Source of the DNA: Alphaproteobacteria bacterium
GTDB taxonomy: Bacteria > Pseudomonadota > Alphaproteobacteria > Micropepsales > Micropepsaceae
Assembly (NCBI GenBank): GCA_017307355.1
Contig: JAFKFG010000027.1
Coordinates: forward strand, 48,198-112,197
Direction: 5' to 3'
Length of the DNA: 64,000 nt
Below are positions 32,318 through 40,565 of this stretch, piece after piece. The translations under genes were made by a program, and so were the position numbers. The notes under the pieces were generated by a model. That model was not told the origin of the DNA, did no database searches, and was given only the letters and a program-made list of their open reading frames with translations. How positions within the stretch are numbered: the first letter of the stretch is position 1; every line of letters starts with the position of its first letter.

Positions 32318-32633
32318 GGGCAAGCTCCCTGCTCGAAGCGGCGCTCAGTCAAGACCCGGCAGCGCGCTTTGGCAAGCGCCCGTCAGGCGCGCGGGGCGCG
32401 CAGGCCAAATGAACGGTCTTTATGACCGGGCTCTAAGCAAACAGGCCCGATCGGGCGTCGATGCGGCACCGGACAAGGCCCATAATTTCACCCCGGAGAC
32501 CGCGCAGAAGCCGATCCCCACCACCATAGGCATGATCCGCGAGAGCTTTTTGGCGTCCATGGCCGCCGATTATGCCCCATGCGCTTTAACACGGTGTTGC
32601 GCCGCCGCCCGGCGCGCATCACATTGGCACGCC

Positions 32634-33236
32634 ATGAAGCTTTGGTACGCCCCCACCTCGCCTTTCGCCCGCAAGGTCCGCATCGCCGCGCATGAGCTGG
32701 GCCTCTCCAACCGCATGGGGCTGTTGAAAGTCGATCCCTGGACCGACCCCAGGCTGCGTGCCCTCAATCCCCTGGCCAAGGTGCCGACGCTGGAATTGTC
32801 CGACGGCAGCGCGCTCTATGAATCCGCCCTGATCTGCGAATATCTCGACGCGCAGGCCGAGCCCCCGCGCCTCTTTCCCGCCCCCGGTCCGGCGCGCTGG
32901 CACACATTGCTGCGCCAGGGCCTGGCCGACGGCGCGGCAGCGGCGGCCGGGCGCCTTTTCGCCGAGCGGCGCAAGCCCGACAGCGAACGCGTGCCCGGGA
33001 TGGAGGAACGCTTCCAGCAGGCCATCGACGCGGCACTGGACGCGCTGGAAAAAGACGTGCCGCCGTTCGGCGATCCCTTGATCGGCGACATCGCCGCCGC
33101 CGCTTTCATCGGCTATCTGGATTTCCGCTTTCCCGGTACCGGCTGGCGCGCCACGCGGCTGAAATTGTCGGCCTGGTTCGACGTTTTCAGCGCCCGCCCC
33201 TCCATGCTCGAAACCACGCATCGCGCGGCATCGTAA
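32634..33236 (+). CDS. Glutathione S-transferase family protein
   Basis: A 200-residue GST. The N-terminal thioredoxin-like domain has MKLWYAPTSPFARKVRIAAH with SPFARKV matching the SPF-type active site, KVPTLELSDG with the cis-Pro, and YESALICEYLD binding glutathione. The helical C-terminal domain has PLIGDIAAAAFIGYLDFR. It may detoxify electrophiles. The start at 32634 is set by homology-like fit; no strong ribosome site is visible. Confidence 0.9.
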   Translation: MKLWYAPTSPFARKVRIAAHELGLSNRMGLLKVDPWTDPRLRALNPLAKVPTLELSDGSALYESALICEYLDAQAEPPRLFPAPGPARWHTLLRQGLADGAAAAAGRLFAERRKPDSERVPGMEERFQQAIDAALDALEKDVPPFGDPLIGDIAAAAFIGYLDFRFPGTGWRATRLKLSAWFDVFSARPSMLETTHRAAS

Positions 33237-33336
33237 CGCCAATCATGCGGATCATTGCCGCTGCGGAAAGATTCTCCGGTACCGCGGCCAAAGCTTTTGC
33301 GGCAGAGTGCCCGGCGCGTTCAAGCCGGGGCACGTC

Positions 33337-34167
33337 ATGAACAGCAATCCGAATTTGAATCCCAACAAAGCGCTTTGGGAAAAAGGCGACTTCACCCGCA
33401 TTGCCGACACCATGCGGGCCAGCGGCGAGAAGCTGGTGGCCGATCTCTCCATCGGGCCCGGCATGACGGTGCTGGACCTGGGCTGCGGCGACGGCACCAC
33501 CGCCATTCCCGCCGCGCAAAGAGGCGCAACGGTGCGGGGCGTGGACATCGCCCGCAATCTGGTGGAAGCCGGAACGCGCCGCGCGCGTGCGATGGGCCTT
33601 TCCAACATCACTTTCGAGGAAGGCGATGCCACGCATCTGGATGCGCTGAAAGACAACAGCTTCGACCGCGTGGTCAGCATCTTCGGCGCCATGTTCGCGC
33701 CCCGCCCCTTCGATGTGGCCAAGGAAATGACGCGCGTGGCCAAGCCCGGCGGCAAGGTCGTGATGGGCAATTGGATACCGGGCGATCCCACCCTGGTGGC
33801 GCAGATCCTGAAAATCTCCGCCGCGCATACCCCGCCGCCGCCCGAAGGCTTTGTCAGCCCCATGACCTGGGGCGTGGAAAGCCATGTACTCGAACGCTTC
33901 GGCGCCGCCGGAATCCCCAAGGAGAATATTTCGTTCCTGAAGGACAGTTATCGCTTCGATTTCGCCGGCACGCCGGTGGAATATCTGGCCCTGTTCCGCC
34001 AATTCTACGGCCCGACCATGAACGCCTTCACCGCGGCGGAGCAAGGCGGCCATGCCTCGGATCTGCAGCGCGAATTGGCCGACCTCTTCACCCGCTGCAA
34101 CGAAAGCAGAACCGGCGCGACGTCCATTCCGGCCACGTTCCTCAGAGTGACGGCCGTCAAGGCGTGA
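33337..34167 (+). CDS. Class I SAM-dependent methyltransferase
   Basis: A 276-residue methyltransferase. Motif I is VLDLGCGDGTTAIP, the acidic residue binding the ribose is in GVDIARN, and motif II region is FDRVVSIFGAMFAPRPFDVA. The N-terminal NKALWEKGDFTRIADTM and C-terminal FRQFYGPTMNAF are typical of the UbiE-like group that often acts on small metabolites. GGGGCACG precedes the ATG at 33337. Substrate unknown. Confidence 0.9.
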   Translation: MNSNPNLNPNKALWEKGDFTRIADTMRASGEKLVADLSIGPGMTVLDLGCGDGTTAIPAAQRGATVRGVDIARNLVEAGTRRARAMGLSNITFEEGDATHLDALKDNSFDRVVSIFGAMFAPRPFDVAKEMTRVAKPGGKVVMGNWIPGDPTLVAQILKISAAHTPPPPEGFVSPMTWGVESHVLERFGAAGIPKENISFLKDSYRFDFAGTPVEYLALFRQFYGPTMNAFTAAEQGGHASDLQRELADLFTRCNESRTGATSIPATFLRVTAVKA

Positions 34168-34313
34168 GCCGCGCGCGCCTGCGCGTGCACAGAGCCCGAC
34201 AAGGCAGCAGGATGACTTGTCGTCACTTGCCTCGCGCCCACTGCTATGGCCCGATGGGACTTTCACGCCTCTCTTTCCCGCGTTATAATTTTTCGGATAT
34301 CACGGAGAAATCG

Positions 34314-35192
34314 ATGATCCGCGCCACCTCGCTCGCCCTGACTTTGTTCCTTCTGCCCGCATCCGGCGCGATGGCCGCCGAGATCCTGATCCATGACGCC
34401 AAGTCCCAGCCGGAAAGCCTGGCGGCCGCCGCCGACGGCACCTTGTTCGTGGGCAGCGCCTCGAGCCCTTACATCTATCGCGTCAAGAAAGGCGCGACGG
34501 CGGCGGATGTGTTCGTCGATGCCGGCAACGAAGGCGCGGGCACATTTTTTCTGGGCCAGCTGGTCGACGACAACGCCAAGACGCTTTGGGCCTGCCAGCT
34601 GACGCCGGTGCCGGGCACCACGCCCGCGATGCGCCGCACCGCCTTGCGCGGTTTCGATCTGGCCAGCGGCAAGGAAAAGCTGCGCTGGAATCTGCCGGGC
34701 GACAACACCACCTGCAACGATTTCGTCACCGGCCCGGACAAGGCGCTCTACATCTCCGACACCGCCACCGGCCGGATCTTCCGCCTGGCGCCGGGCGCGC
34801 AAACCGCCGATCTGTGGCAGGAGCATCGCCTCTTGAACGGCATCGACGGCCTCACCTTCCTGGACGGCGTGCTCTATGTGAACAATGTCGTCTACAACAA
34901 GCTCTACCGCATTCCGGTTGACGCGTCCGGAAAGCCCGGCACGCCGGTCGATATCTGGTTCGACGCCCCAATGCGCGGGCTGGACGGCATGCGTGCCGCG
35001 AACGGCAAGATGTTCGTGGCCAATGGCGGGTCGGGCACCGTCGCCGCCCTCACCATCAAGGACGACACCGCCCATGTCACCATCCTGAAAGACGGCGTGG
35101 CGACGCCGACCGGGGTGGAGCCGGCAGGCGACACGCTGTGGTATACTGAGCGGGGCGTCGGGAAAATCTGGTCGATACCCATGCCAAGATAA
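34314..35192 (+). CDS. Exported SMP-30/NHL-type beta-propeller protein
   Basis: A 292-residue exported protein with a signal peptide (about 1-21, ending AMAAE) and repeated strands such as LAAAADGTLFVGSASSPYIY, DKALYISDTATGRIFRL, LDGVLYVNNVVYNKLYRI and KMFVANGGSGTV. This is a six-bladed propeller of the SMP-30/gluconolactonase and superoxide-binding type. It may be a lactonase or a binding protein; catalytic metal ligands (Glu near the N-terminus, Asn, Asp) cannot be assigned with confidence. It stands alone. Confidence 0.78.
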   Translation: MIRATSLALTLFLLPASGAMAAEILIHDAKSQPESLAAAADGTLFVGSASSPYIYRVKKGATAADVFVDAGNEGAGTFFLGQLVDDNAKTLWACQLTPVPGTTPAMRRTALRGFDLASGKEKLRWNLPGDNTTCNDFVTGPDKALYISDTATGRIFRLAPGAQTADLWQEHRLLNGIDGLTFLDGVLYVNNVVYNKLYRIPVDASGKPGTPVDIWFDAPMRGLDGMRAANGKMFVANGGSGTVAALTIKDDTAHVTILKDGVATPTGVEPAGDTLWYTERGVGKIWSIPMPR

Positions 35193-35210
35193 CAGGCACA
35201 GTTGCTCATT

Positions 35211-35243
35211 CTCCTCACCCTGAGCCTGTCGAAGGGTGAGGAG
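35211..35243. repeat. REP-like palindrome (class A)
   Basis: Arms CTCCTCACCC and GGGTGAGGAG around TGAGCCTGTCGAA. It forms an inverted pair with the copy at 35266-35294, 22 bp away. The gap 35193-35464 holds only these two repeats. Confidence 0.82.
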
Positions 35244-35265
35244 AACGCCCCACTGCCGGTGCCGT

Positions 35266-35294
35266 CCTCATCCTTCGACAAGCTCAGGATGAGG
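35266..35294. repeat. REP-like palindrome (class A), reverse orientation
   Basis: Arms CCTCATCC and GGATGAGG around TTCGACAAGCTCA, the reverse complement of the core of the neighbouring copy at 35211-35243. Confidence 0.82.
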
Positions 35295-35464
35295 ATATTG
35301 GCAACGCCGCACCGTCGAGCCCTTCGCTTACACGCCGTCAAAAGTTACAGCCCGCGCGCGTTTCCGAGCGTAATATATGAGTTGTCGCCACGCTCTCCCG
35401 AAAATAGAAGCGTCGCAGCCGCGCCCGTTCGCGGAAGCCGTTTCACTGCCAAGGGAGGATATAC

Positions 35465-36082
35465 ATGCGTAAGACAATGACCGGCATGGCGATCGCTTTC
35501 GCCGCGCTGATGAGCCTGGCGCCGATGGCCCAGGCGCAGACCCTCAATCTGGAGGGGATCAAGCTGCCGACCGCCGAAGAGAATGCCAAAATGCCCGTGC
35601 CCGCCGTGGCCGACCCCGCACCCCATATCGGCATCGCGGTGGACGTGCCGGGCGCCAAGGAACTGCCCGATCCCACGCTGAACTATAAAGTGGTGTTCGA
35701 CCTCGCCCCCGCCGCCAAGACGCCCAGCGACATCAATCCCGGCCTTCTCACCGTGGGCCGCTTCGTCAACACCTTGGCGAAATACGGCGTGCCGCAAGAC
35801 CATCGCCATTTCATCGTGGTGTTCCATCGCGGCTCGACCCCCGCGATCCTCACCAATGAGGAATACAAGAAGCGCAACAACGGCGTGGACAATCCCAACA
35901 TCAAGATCATGGAGCAGTTGAAGAAGGCGGGCGTGGATTTCCGCGTCTGCGGCCAGTCCGTGACCTTCAATCACATCGACCCCAAAACCATCCAGCCCAT
36001 CGTGGAGCTGGATCTGTGGGCCGGCATCACCATCCTCAACCTCACCGCGCGCGGATACACACACCTCGGCGGGGAGGGGTGA
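35465..36082 (+). CDS. Exported DsrE-like protein (first of a pair)
   Basis: A 205-residue protein with a signal peptide (about 1-24, ending MAQAQ) and a DsrE-like domain: YKVVFDLAPAAKTPSDINPG, HRHFIVVFHRGSTPAILTNE, and FRVCGQSVTF with the conserved Cys, ending GITILNLTARGYTHL. DsrE/TusD-type proteins carry persulfide sulfur, but they usually work in the cytoplasm; this one is exported. The gene at 36224-36769 is a paralogue. A GGAGG precedes the ATG. A covarying hairpin and a terminator follow. Confidence 0.85.
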   Translation: MRKTMTGMAIAFAALMSLAPMAQAQTLNLEGIKLPTAEENAKMPVPAVADPAPHIGIAVDVPGAKELPDPTLNYKVVFDLAPAAKTPSDINPGLLTVGRFVNTLAKYGVPQDHRHFIVVFHRGSTPAILTNEEYKKRNNGVDNPNIKIMEQLKKAGVDFRVCGQSVTFNHIDPKTIQPIVELDLWAGITILNLTARGYTHLGGEG

Positions 36083-36100
36083 GCAGCGACCCGAAGGGGC

Positions 36101-36123
36101 GAAATGGTCCGGTGGACCATTTC
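36101..36123. repeat. Short hairpin repeat (class D), copy 1
   Basis: Perfect 10-bp arms GAAATGGTCC and GGACCATTTC around GGT, then a shared flank beginning CGAACGCCCG. A second copy at 36801-36825 has different arm bases that still pair. Both follow DsrE-like genes. Confidence 0.7.
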
Positions 36124-36163
36124 GAGCTGCGAACGCCCGGAGCGTAAGCGAAGGGCCGGAAAG

Positions 36164-36196
36164 AAGCCCGTCCAAATCACCCAGACGGGCTTTTTC
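36164..36196 (+). terminator. Rho-independent terminator
   Basis: Arms AAGCCCGTC (36164-36172) and GACGGGCTT (36184-36192) with the T-run TTTTTC at 36191-36196. It sits between the two DsrE-like genes and separates their transcripts. Confidence 0.8.
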
Positions 36197-36223
36197 TAAA
36201 TCATCACAACATGGAGAATTGAC

Positions 36224-36769
36224 GTGCTCAATCGCCTTACGAACCTCGCCCGCACCGGCGCTCTCGCCGCTGCCCTTATCTGCTCCGCCGCCTCGCTGGC
36301 CCATGCCGCGCCCATCACCGGGGTGCCGCAATTCCGCGATTTCGCCGGCGCGAACGAAATGCCCGATCCCAGCCTGGATTATAAGATCGCCTTCGACATC
36401 AACACGATGGCGGAATCGCCCGATCAGGTGAATCCGGCGATCAAGATGGTCGGCGCGCTGATCAATGCCTATGAAGGCCATGGCGTGGCGCCCGACCATC
36501 TGCATCTGGTCGCGGTGTTTCACGGCCCCACCATCCAGGTGGTGCTGGACGACGCCACCTACAAAGAGCGCACCGGTGTGGCGCGCAATCCCAATGTCGA
36601 GCTGCTCAACCAGCTGAAAGCCCATGGCGTGCAGATGGTGGTGTGCGGCCAGTCGGCCATGGCGCAGCATTACGACTTCAAGAACATCGTCCACGCCAAG
36701 GCGAACTTCTCCGCCTCGGTCACCTTCATCAACCTGATGACCCGCGGCTATATCAAAATAAACGAGTAG
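36224..36769 (+). CDS. Exported DsrE-like protein (second of a pair)
   Basis: A 181-residue protein starting with GTG (GGAGA upstream), with a signal peptide (about 1-28, ending AHAAP). It is similar to the preceding gene: DYKIAFDINTMAESPDQVNP, DHLHLVAVFHGPTIQVVLDD, and MVVCGQSAMAQHYDF with the matching Cys, ending VTFINLMTRGYIKI. Shared motifs show a tandem duplication. An exported sulfur-carrier or sulfide/thiol stress role is possible but unproven. It is separated from the first copy by a terminator, so it needs its own promoter. Confidence 0.85.
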   Translation: MLNRLTNLARTGALAAALICSAASLAHAAPITGVPQFRDFAGANEMPDPSLDYKIAFDINTMAESPDQVNPAIKMVGALINAYEGHGVAPDHLHLVAVFHGPTIQVVLDDATYKERTGVARNPNVELLNQLKAHGVQMVVCGQSAMAQHYDFKNIVHAKANFSASVTFINLMTRGYIKINE

Positions 36770-36800
36770 CCAGAGGCCTTCTTCCCCGTGAGGCCGATCA

Positions 36801-36825
36801 GCGAAAGCTCCGGTGGAGCTTTCGC
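36801..36825. repeat. Short hairpin repeat (class D), copy 2
   Basis: Perfect 11-bp arms GCGAAAGCTCC and GGAGCTTTCGC around GGT, followed by GGCCGAACGCCCGCGCAGCG. Loop and flank match copy 1 at 36101; the arms differ by paired changes. Confidence 0.7.
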
Positions 36826-36920
36826 CGGCCGAACGCCCGCGCAGCGGGCAGCCAGGCGGAGCAACAGCGGGGGAAGATGTCTTCCGAGGGTTTACCCGAG
36901 GAAAACAGATGGGAGTTGAA

Positions 36921-37607
36921 TCAAAACTTGTCCGGGGAAACCCGGACGGGCTCCAGCAACCAGCCGAACAGAAGCGTGGCGACGATTGCACCCAATGCCT
37001 GGGCGATGACGAAGCCCGGAACGCTCGATGGCGCAATTCCCGAAAAAGAATTGGTCAGGCTGCGGGCCAGGGTGACGGCGGGATTGGCGAATGAGGTTGA
37101 TGCCGTGAACCAATAGGCGGCGGTGATGTAGAGCCCGACCGCGACCGGCACCGTATCGACGCGGAATCGCCCGACGCCCAGGATGGTCGCGACAAGCCCG
37201 AAGGTGGCCACGAACTCCGACACATATTGCCCTAACCCGTCGCGCATCTTGGCCGAGACTTCGAACAGCGGCATGGCGAACATCAGATGCGCCAGCCACG
37301 CGCCCAGCGCCGCCCCGGCAATCTGGGCGGGGATATAGGCGATGATTTCGCCGCGCCGCGCTTCTCCTCTCGCCGCGAACATCAGGGTGACGGCGGGATT
37401 GAAATGGGCTCCCGATATGGGCCCGAAGAGCTGGATCAGAACGATCAGCATGGCGCCGGTCGCCAGCGTGTTGCAGAGAAGCGCAATGGCCCCGTTACCG
37501 CCCGCCAGCCGTTCCGCCATGATGCCGGAGCCGATGATGGCCGAAAGCAGAAACAGCGTTCCCAGGAATTCGGCCAACACCCTTCGGCCCAGGCTGTACG
37601 CTGTCAT
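36921..37607 (-). CDS. aqpS: Aquaglyceroporin of the arsenic operon
   Basis: A 228-residue MIP-family channel with six predicted membrane helices and two NPA motifs, HFNPAVT (70-72) and FANPAVT (175-177). It overlaps the end of arsC (ATGA), as aqpS does in Sinorhizobium meliloti, where it lets arsenite made by ArsC leave the cell down its gradient. No arsB or acr3 pump is present, so this channel probably takes the exit role. The symbol is given by context as well as sequence. Confidence 0.88.
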   Translation of the reverse strand: MTAYSLGRRVLAEFLGTLFLLSAIIGSGIMAERLAGGNGAIALLCNTLATGAMLIVLIQLFGPISGAHFNPAVTLMFAARGEARRGEIIAYIPAQIAGAALGAWLAHLMFAMPLFEVSAKMRDGLGQYVSEFVATFGLVATILGVGRFRVDTVPVAVGLYITAAYWFTASTSFANPAVTLARSLTNSFSGIAPSSVPGFVIAQALGAIVATLLFGWLLEPVRVSPDKF

Positions 37608-38029
37608 GCCGGGCCTGCCCGCCGTCCCTTGTCGTCGATCACCTTCTCGCCGTCTTCCTTGGCGAAGGCGCCTTTCTGCGGCGCGGGAAGAATGTCGAGA
37701 ACCGTTTCCGACGGGCGGCACAATCGAACGCCCAGCGGCGTGACGACGATGGGGCGATTGATCAGGATGGGATGCTGCATCATGGCATCCAGAAGCCGAT
37801 CGTCGGTCAGAGCGGGATTTTCCAGCCCCAATGCGTAATAGGGCGTTCCCTTCTCGCGCAGCAGGGCGCGCACCGGAATATTCATTTGCCGGATCAGCGC
37901 CTGCAATGTTTCCCGCGACGGCGGCGTCTTCAGATATTCGACGACCTCGGGCTCTTCGCCGGAATTGCGGATCATCGCCAGCGTATTGCGCGAGGTGCCG
38001 CAATCGGGATTGTGATAGATCGTGATCAC
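37604..38029 (-). CDS. arsC: Arsenate reductase (glutaredoxin-dependent)
   Basis: A 141-residue ArsC. It starts ITIYHNPDCGTSRNTLAMIRN with the catalytic Cys10 in the CGTSR loop, and has the arsenate-binding Arg in PILINRPIVVTPLGVRLCRP. It reduces arsenate to arsenite with glutathione and glutaredoxin. It lies 9 bp after arsR and overlaps the aquaporin gene by four bases. Confidence 0.95.
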   Translation of the reverse strand: MITIYHNPDCGTSRNTLAMIRNSGEEPEVVEYLKTPPSRETLQALIRQMNIPVRALLREKGTPYYALGLENPALTDDRLLDAMMQHPILINRPIVVTPLGVRLCRPSETVLDILPAPQKGAFAKEDGEKVIDDKGRRAGPA

Positions 38030-38038
38030 ATGCGACTC

Positions 38039-38386
38039 CTAGCAACAGGCCGCCTTGGCGGCGACGGCCGCCACCGGCGCGCAAATGGAGGCGTCGCCAT
38101 TGCAGCAATCCTCGATCAGGAAATTCAGCAACCCCGCCATGCGATCATAATCGGCCTTGTAGATGATCGAACGGCCGTCCCGGCGCGAGGACACCAGCCC
38201 GGCCGTGGCCAGAACCGTCAGATTGGCCGACAATGTATTGGGAAGCACGTCCAGCTTGCGCGCGATATCGCCCGCCGCCAATCCGTCCGGACCGGCACGA
38301 ACCAGCAGCCGGAACACCGACAGCCGGCCCTCATGCGCCAGGGCGGAAAGCGCCTCCACCGCCTTGACGATCTTTTGCGATGCCAT
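38039..38386 (-). CDS. arsR: ArsR-family arsenic repressor
   Basis: A 115-residue winged-helix repressor: VEALSALAHEGRLSVFRLLV, GDIARKLDVLPNTLSANLTVLA with the recognition helix, and DGRSIIYKADY. The usual ELCVCDL motif is absent; instead the C-terminus has CC and C residues (IEDCCNGDASICAP) and ends ACC, the pattern of ArsR repressors that sense trivalent arsenic with C-terminal Cys. It overlaps arsI by one base. Confidence 0.92.
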   Translation of the reverse strand: MASQKIVKAVEALSALAHEGRLSVFRLLVRAGPDGLAAGDIARKLDVLPNTLSANLTVLATAGLVSSRRDGRSIIYKADYDRMAGLLNFLIEDCCNGDASICAPVAAVAAKAACC

Positions 38387-38832
38387 CAGCAGCAGGCCTT
38401 GGCGTCCGCGCGCGGCGCGCAGCAGGCGGCCTTGGGCGCGACATCGGGCACGTCATCCTCGCCATAGGTGGTGGCCTCGCCGAAGGTGAAGAAGGTCTCC
38501 CATTTGAGGCCGGAGGGATCGCTGACCCAGGATTTGTCGGATTTGGCGTAGCAGCAGCTGGCGCCTTCCTGATCGCGGGTGCTTTCGCCCGCGGCCTTGA
38601 GGCGGCCGGCCAATTCCTGAAGCTCGTCCGCGCTTTCGACCTGGATGCCGACATGATCCACGCCCGCTTCCACGCCCCGGGCCGAGATCGCGAAATTCAC
38701 CTTGGGATCGTCCAGCATCCATTTGGCGTAATCGGACTTGGTGACCGTGGGCCCGGCGCCGAACAGGGTGGAATAAAAGCCGATGGAGCGGTCCAGATCG
38801 TCAACCGAAACATGCAGGTGCAGTCGTTTCAT
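38386..38832 (-). CDS. arsI: ArsI/CadI-family C-As lyase
   Basis: A 148-residue vicinal-oxygen-chelate dioxygenase. It begins MKRLHLHVSVDDLDRSIGFY, has the vicinal Cys pair needed to hold trivalent organoarsenicals (GASCCYAKSDK, Cys93-94), metal ligands at VDHVGIQV (His60) and KWETFF (Glu112), and a Cys-rich tail (AACCAPRADAKACC). ArsI splits the carbon-arsenic bond of methylarsenite. As first gene of the operon it implies exposure to methylated arsenic. Confidence 0.9.
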   Translation of the reverse strand: MKRLHLHVSVDDLDRSIGFYSTLFGAGPTVTKSDYAKWMLDDPKVNFAISARGVEAGVDHVGIQVESADELQELAGRLKAAGESTRDQEGASCCYAKSDKSWVSDPSGLKWETFFTFGEATTYGEDDVPDVAPKAACCAPRADAKACC

Positions 38833-38858
38833 GGCGGCCTCCTATTTCCTTATTTCCA

Positions 38859-38886
38859 GAATTATCGAAATATATTGAACTGTCAA
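38859..38886 (-). promoter_or_regulatory. Promoter of the arsenic operon
   Basis: On the minus strand a perfect TTGACA (38881-38886) and TAATTC (38859-38864) are 16 bp apart, 27 bp before the arsI start. The spacer contains the AT-rich segment TTCAATATATTTCGA, a plausible ArsR site. A GGAGG ribosome site follows. Confidence 0.65.
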
Positions 38887-39131
38887 GATTTCCGGGGCCA
38901 TAGACGCCCTTTCCCGGGTGACCGTTCGTGCCTGAAACCGCTCCGGGCGGGTTTTCCTGGGAAATATCGCACACGGTTACCCACTATTAACCGCGTTGCT
39001 GCACCGCCTTTTAAGCAGGCAAGCCGATGATAACGGGCCCAATTCGCCCGGTATGCCGTGACAGACATTTCCGCATCCCATCGCATTTTCATGTTCGGCA
39101 CACTTTCGTGTACGGAAGAAAGCGTTGCCGC

Positions 39132-40565
39132 ATGAACCCCACCGTCGATTTCGAGGAGGTGCGCGACCAGGTCCTGGCCCGCGCCGGTGGTCTGCTGGAC
39201 ATCGATGCGGGCGAAATCCGCACCGCGCCGCGCCCGGGGCACCGGCTGTTCTATCTGCCCGTGCGGGTGAAATTCGCCCTCGCCTTCATCATCGCCACCG
39301 CCTGGATGGTGGTGAGCATCTATCTGTCGCTGGCCTGGCTGCACGATCTGGGCCAGACCATCGGCCATCCCCTGGCGCTGTTCCTGATCATCTTCATCGC
39401 CTATGTGCCGGGCTTCATGAATGCCTTCCTGATGGCGAGTCTTTTGATGGACCGGCGCCCGCCCCGCGCCGCCGCCAAGCATCTGCCGGGCGTCACTGTG
39501 CTCGTGCCCTGCTACAATGAATCCGCCGCCGTGGCCGACACTATCGGCAGCCTGGCGCGCCAGAATTATCCGGGGCCGGTGGAATTCCTGGTCATCGATG
39601 ACGGCTCCAAGGACCGCACCTTGGAAATCGCCCATGAAACCGTGGCCGCGCTGCCGCCGGAGAAACAGGCGCTGTTCCAGGTGATGGCGATGGAGAAGAA
39701 TGGCGGCAAATCGGCCGCCATGAACCGGGGGTTGAAGCTGGCGTGTTACGGCCTGGTGGCCAGCGTGGATGGCGATTGCTGGCTTCTGCCCAACGGGCTG
39801 GAGCGGATCGTTTCGCGCTACATCGCCGATCCGCCCGACACCCGCGCGGTGGCCGGCACCATATTGGTGCGCAATTCGCGCAAGAACTGGATCACCAAGG
39901 TCCAGGAATGGGATTATTTCCACGGCATCGCCGCGATCAAGCGCATGCAGAGCATGTATCACGGCACCCTGGTCGCACAGGGCGCCTTTTCGCTCTACGA
40001 CCGCAAGCTGCTCGACGAGCTGGGCGGCTGGCCGCATGTGGTGGGCGAAGACATCGTGCTCAGCTGGTCCATTCTCGACAAGGGCTATCGCATCGGCCAC
40101 TGCGAAGACGCGCTGATGTTCACCAACGTGCCCGAAAGCTTCCGCCAGTTCGCGCATCAGCGGAAGCGCTGGTCGCGCGGGCTGATCGAAGCCTTCATGC
40201 GCAACGGCAAGCTGTTGTTCGCGCCGCGCATGTCCACCCTGTTCGTGTGGTGGAATCTGCTCTTCCTGCCCATGGACATCGCCTATTGTTTCGGCTTCAT
40301 CCCCGGGCTGATCCTGGCCCTGTTCGGCTATTATTACATCGTCGGCATCATGACCCTGGTGCTGCTGCCCATGGCGATGGCCTGCAATGCGGTGATGCTG
40401 TCGATCGAAGGCGCCATGTTCCGCCGCCAGGGCCTGAAGGTGCGGCAGAATTTCCTGGGATTCTTTTTCTACGCGATCTGCTACAGCTTCATCCTGCAAC
40501 CGGTTTCGATTTGGGGATATATGGCGGAACTGCTGGGCCTGAAGAAGAGCTGGGGCACGAAGTGA
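39132..40565 (+). CDS. Processive glycosyltransferase family 2 (PgaC-like)
   Basis: A 477-residue membrane GT2 enzyme. Two N-terminal helices are followed by the catalytic domain: VLVPCYNESAAVADTI, VIDDGSKDRT, VASVDGDCWL, GEDIVLSW and HQRKRWSRG, the D-DxD-GED-QxxRW set of processive synthases such as PgaC and cellulose or hyaluronan synthases. Four or more C-terminal helices form the channel. It probably makes a poly-amino-sugar. The next gene, an outer-membrane barrel, starts inside its stop codon. Confidence 0.9.
   Translation: MNPTVDFEEVRDQVLARAGGLLDIDAGEIRTAPRPGHRLFYLPVRVKFALAFIIATAWMVVSIYLSLAWLHDLGQTIGHPLALFLIIFIAYVPGFMNAFLMASLLMDRRPPRAAAKHLPGVTVLVPCYNESAAVADTIGSLARQNYPGPVEFLVIDDGSKDRTLEIAHETVAALPPEKQALFQVMAMEKNGGKSAAMNRGLKLACYGLVASVDGDCWLLPNGLERIVSRYIADPPDTRAVAGTILVRNSRKNWITKVQEWDYFHGIAAIKRMQSMYHGTLVAQGAFSLYDRKLLDELGGWPHVVGEDIVLSWSILDKGYRIGHCEDALMFTNVPESFRQFAHQRKRWSRGLIEAFMRNGKLLFAPRMSTLFVWWNLLFLPMDIAYCFGFIPGLILALFGYYYIVGIMTLVLLPMAMACNAVMLSIEGAMFRRQGLKVRQNFLGFFFYAICYSFILQPVSIWGYMAELLGLKKSWGTK

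Noticed and set aside
32409..32633. A longer N-terminus for the glutathione transferase starting at 32409
   Set aside because: The frame is open but the extra residues look unlike protein sequence of this family and no ribosome site supports the start.
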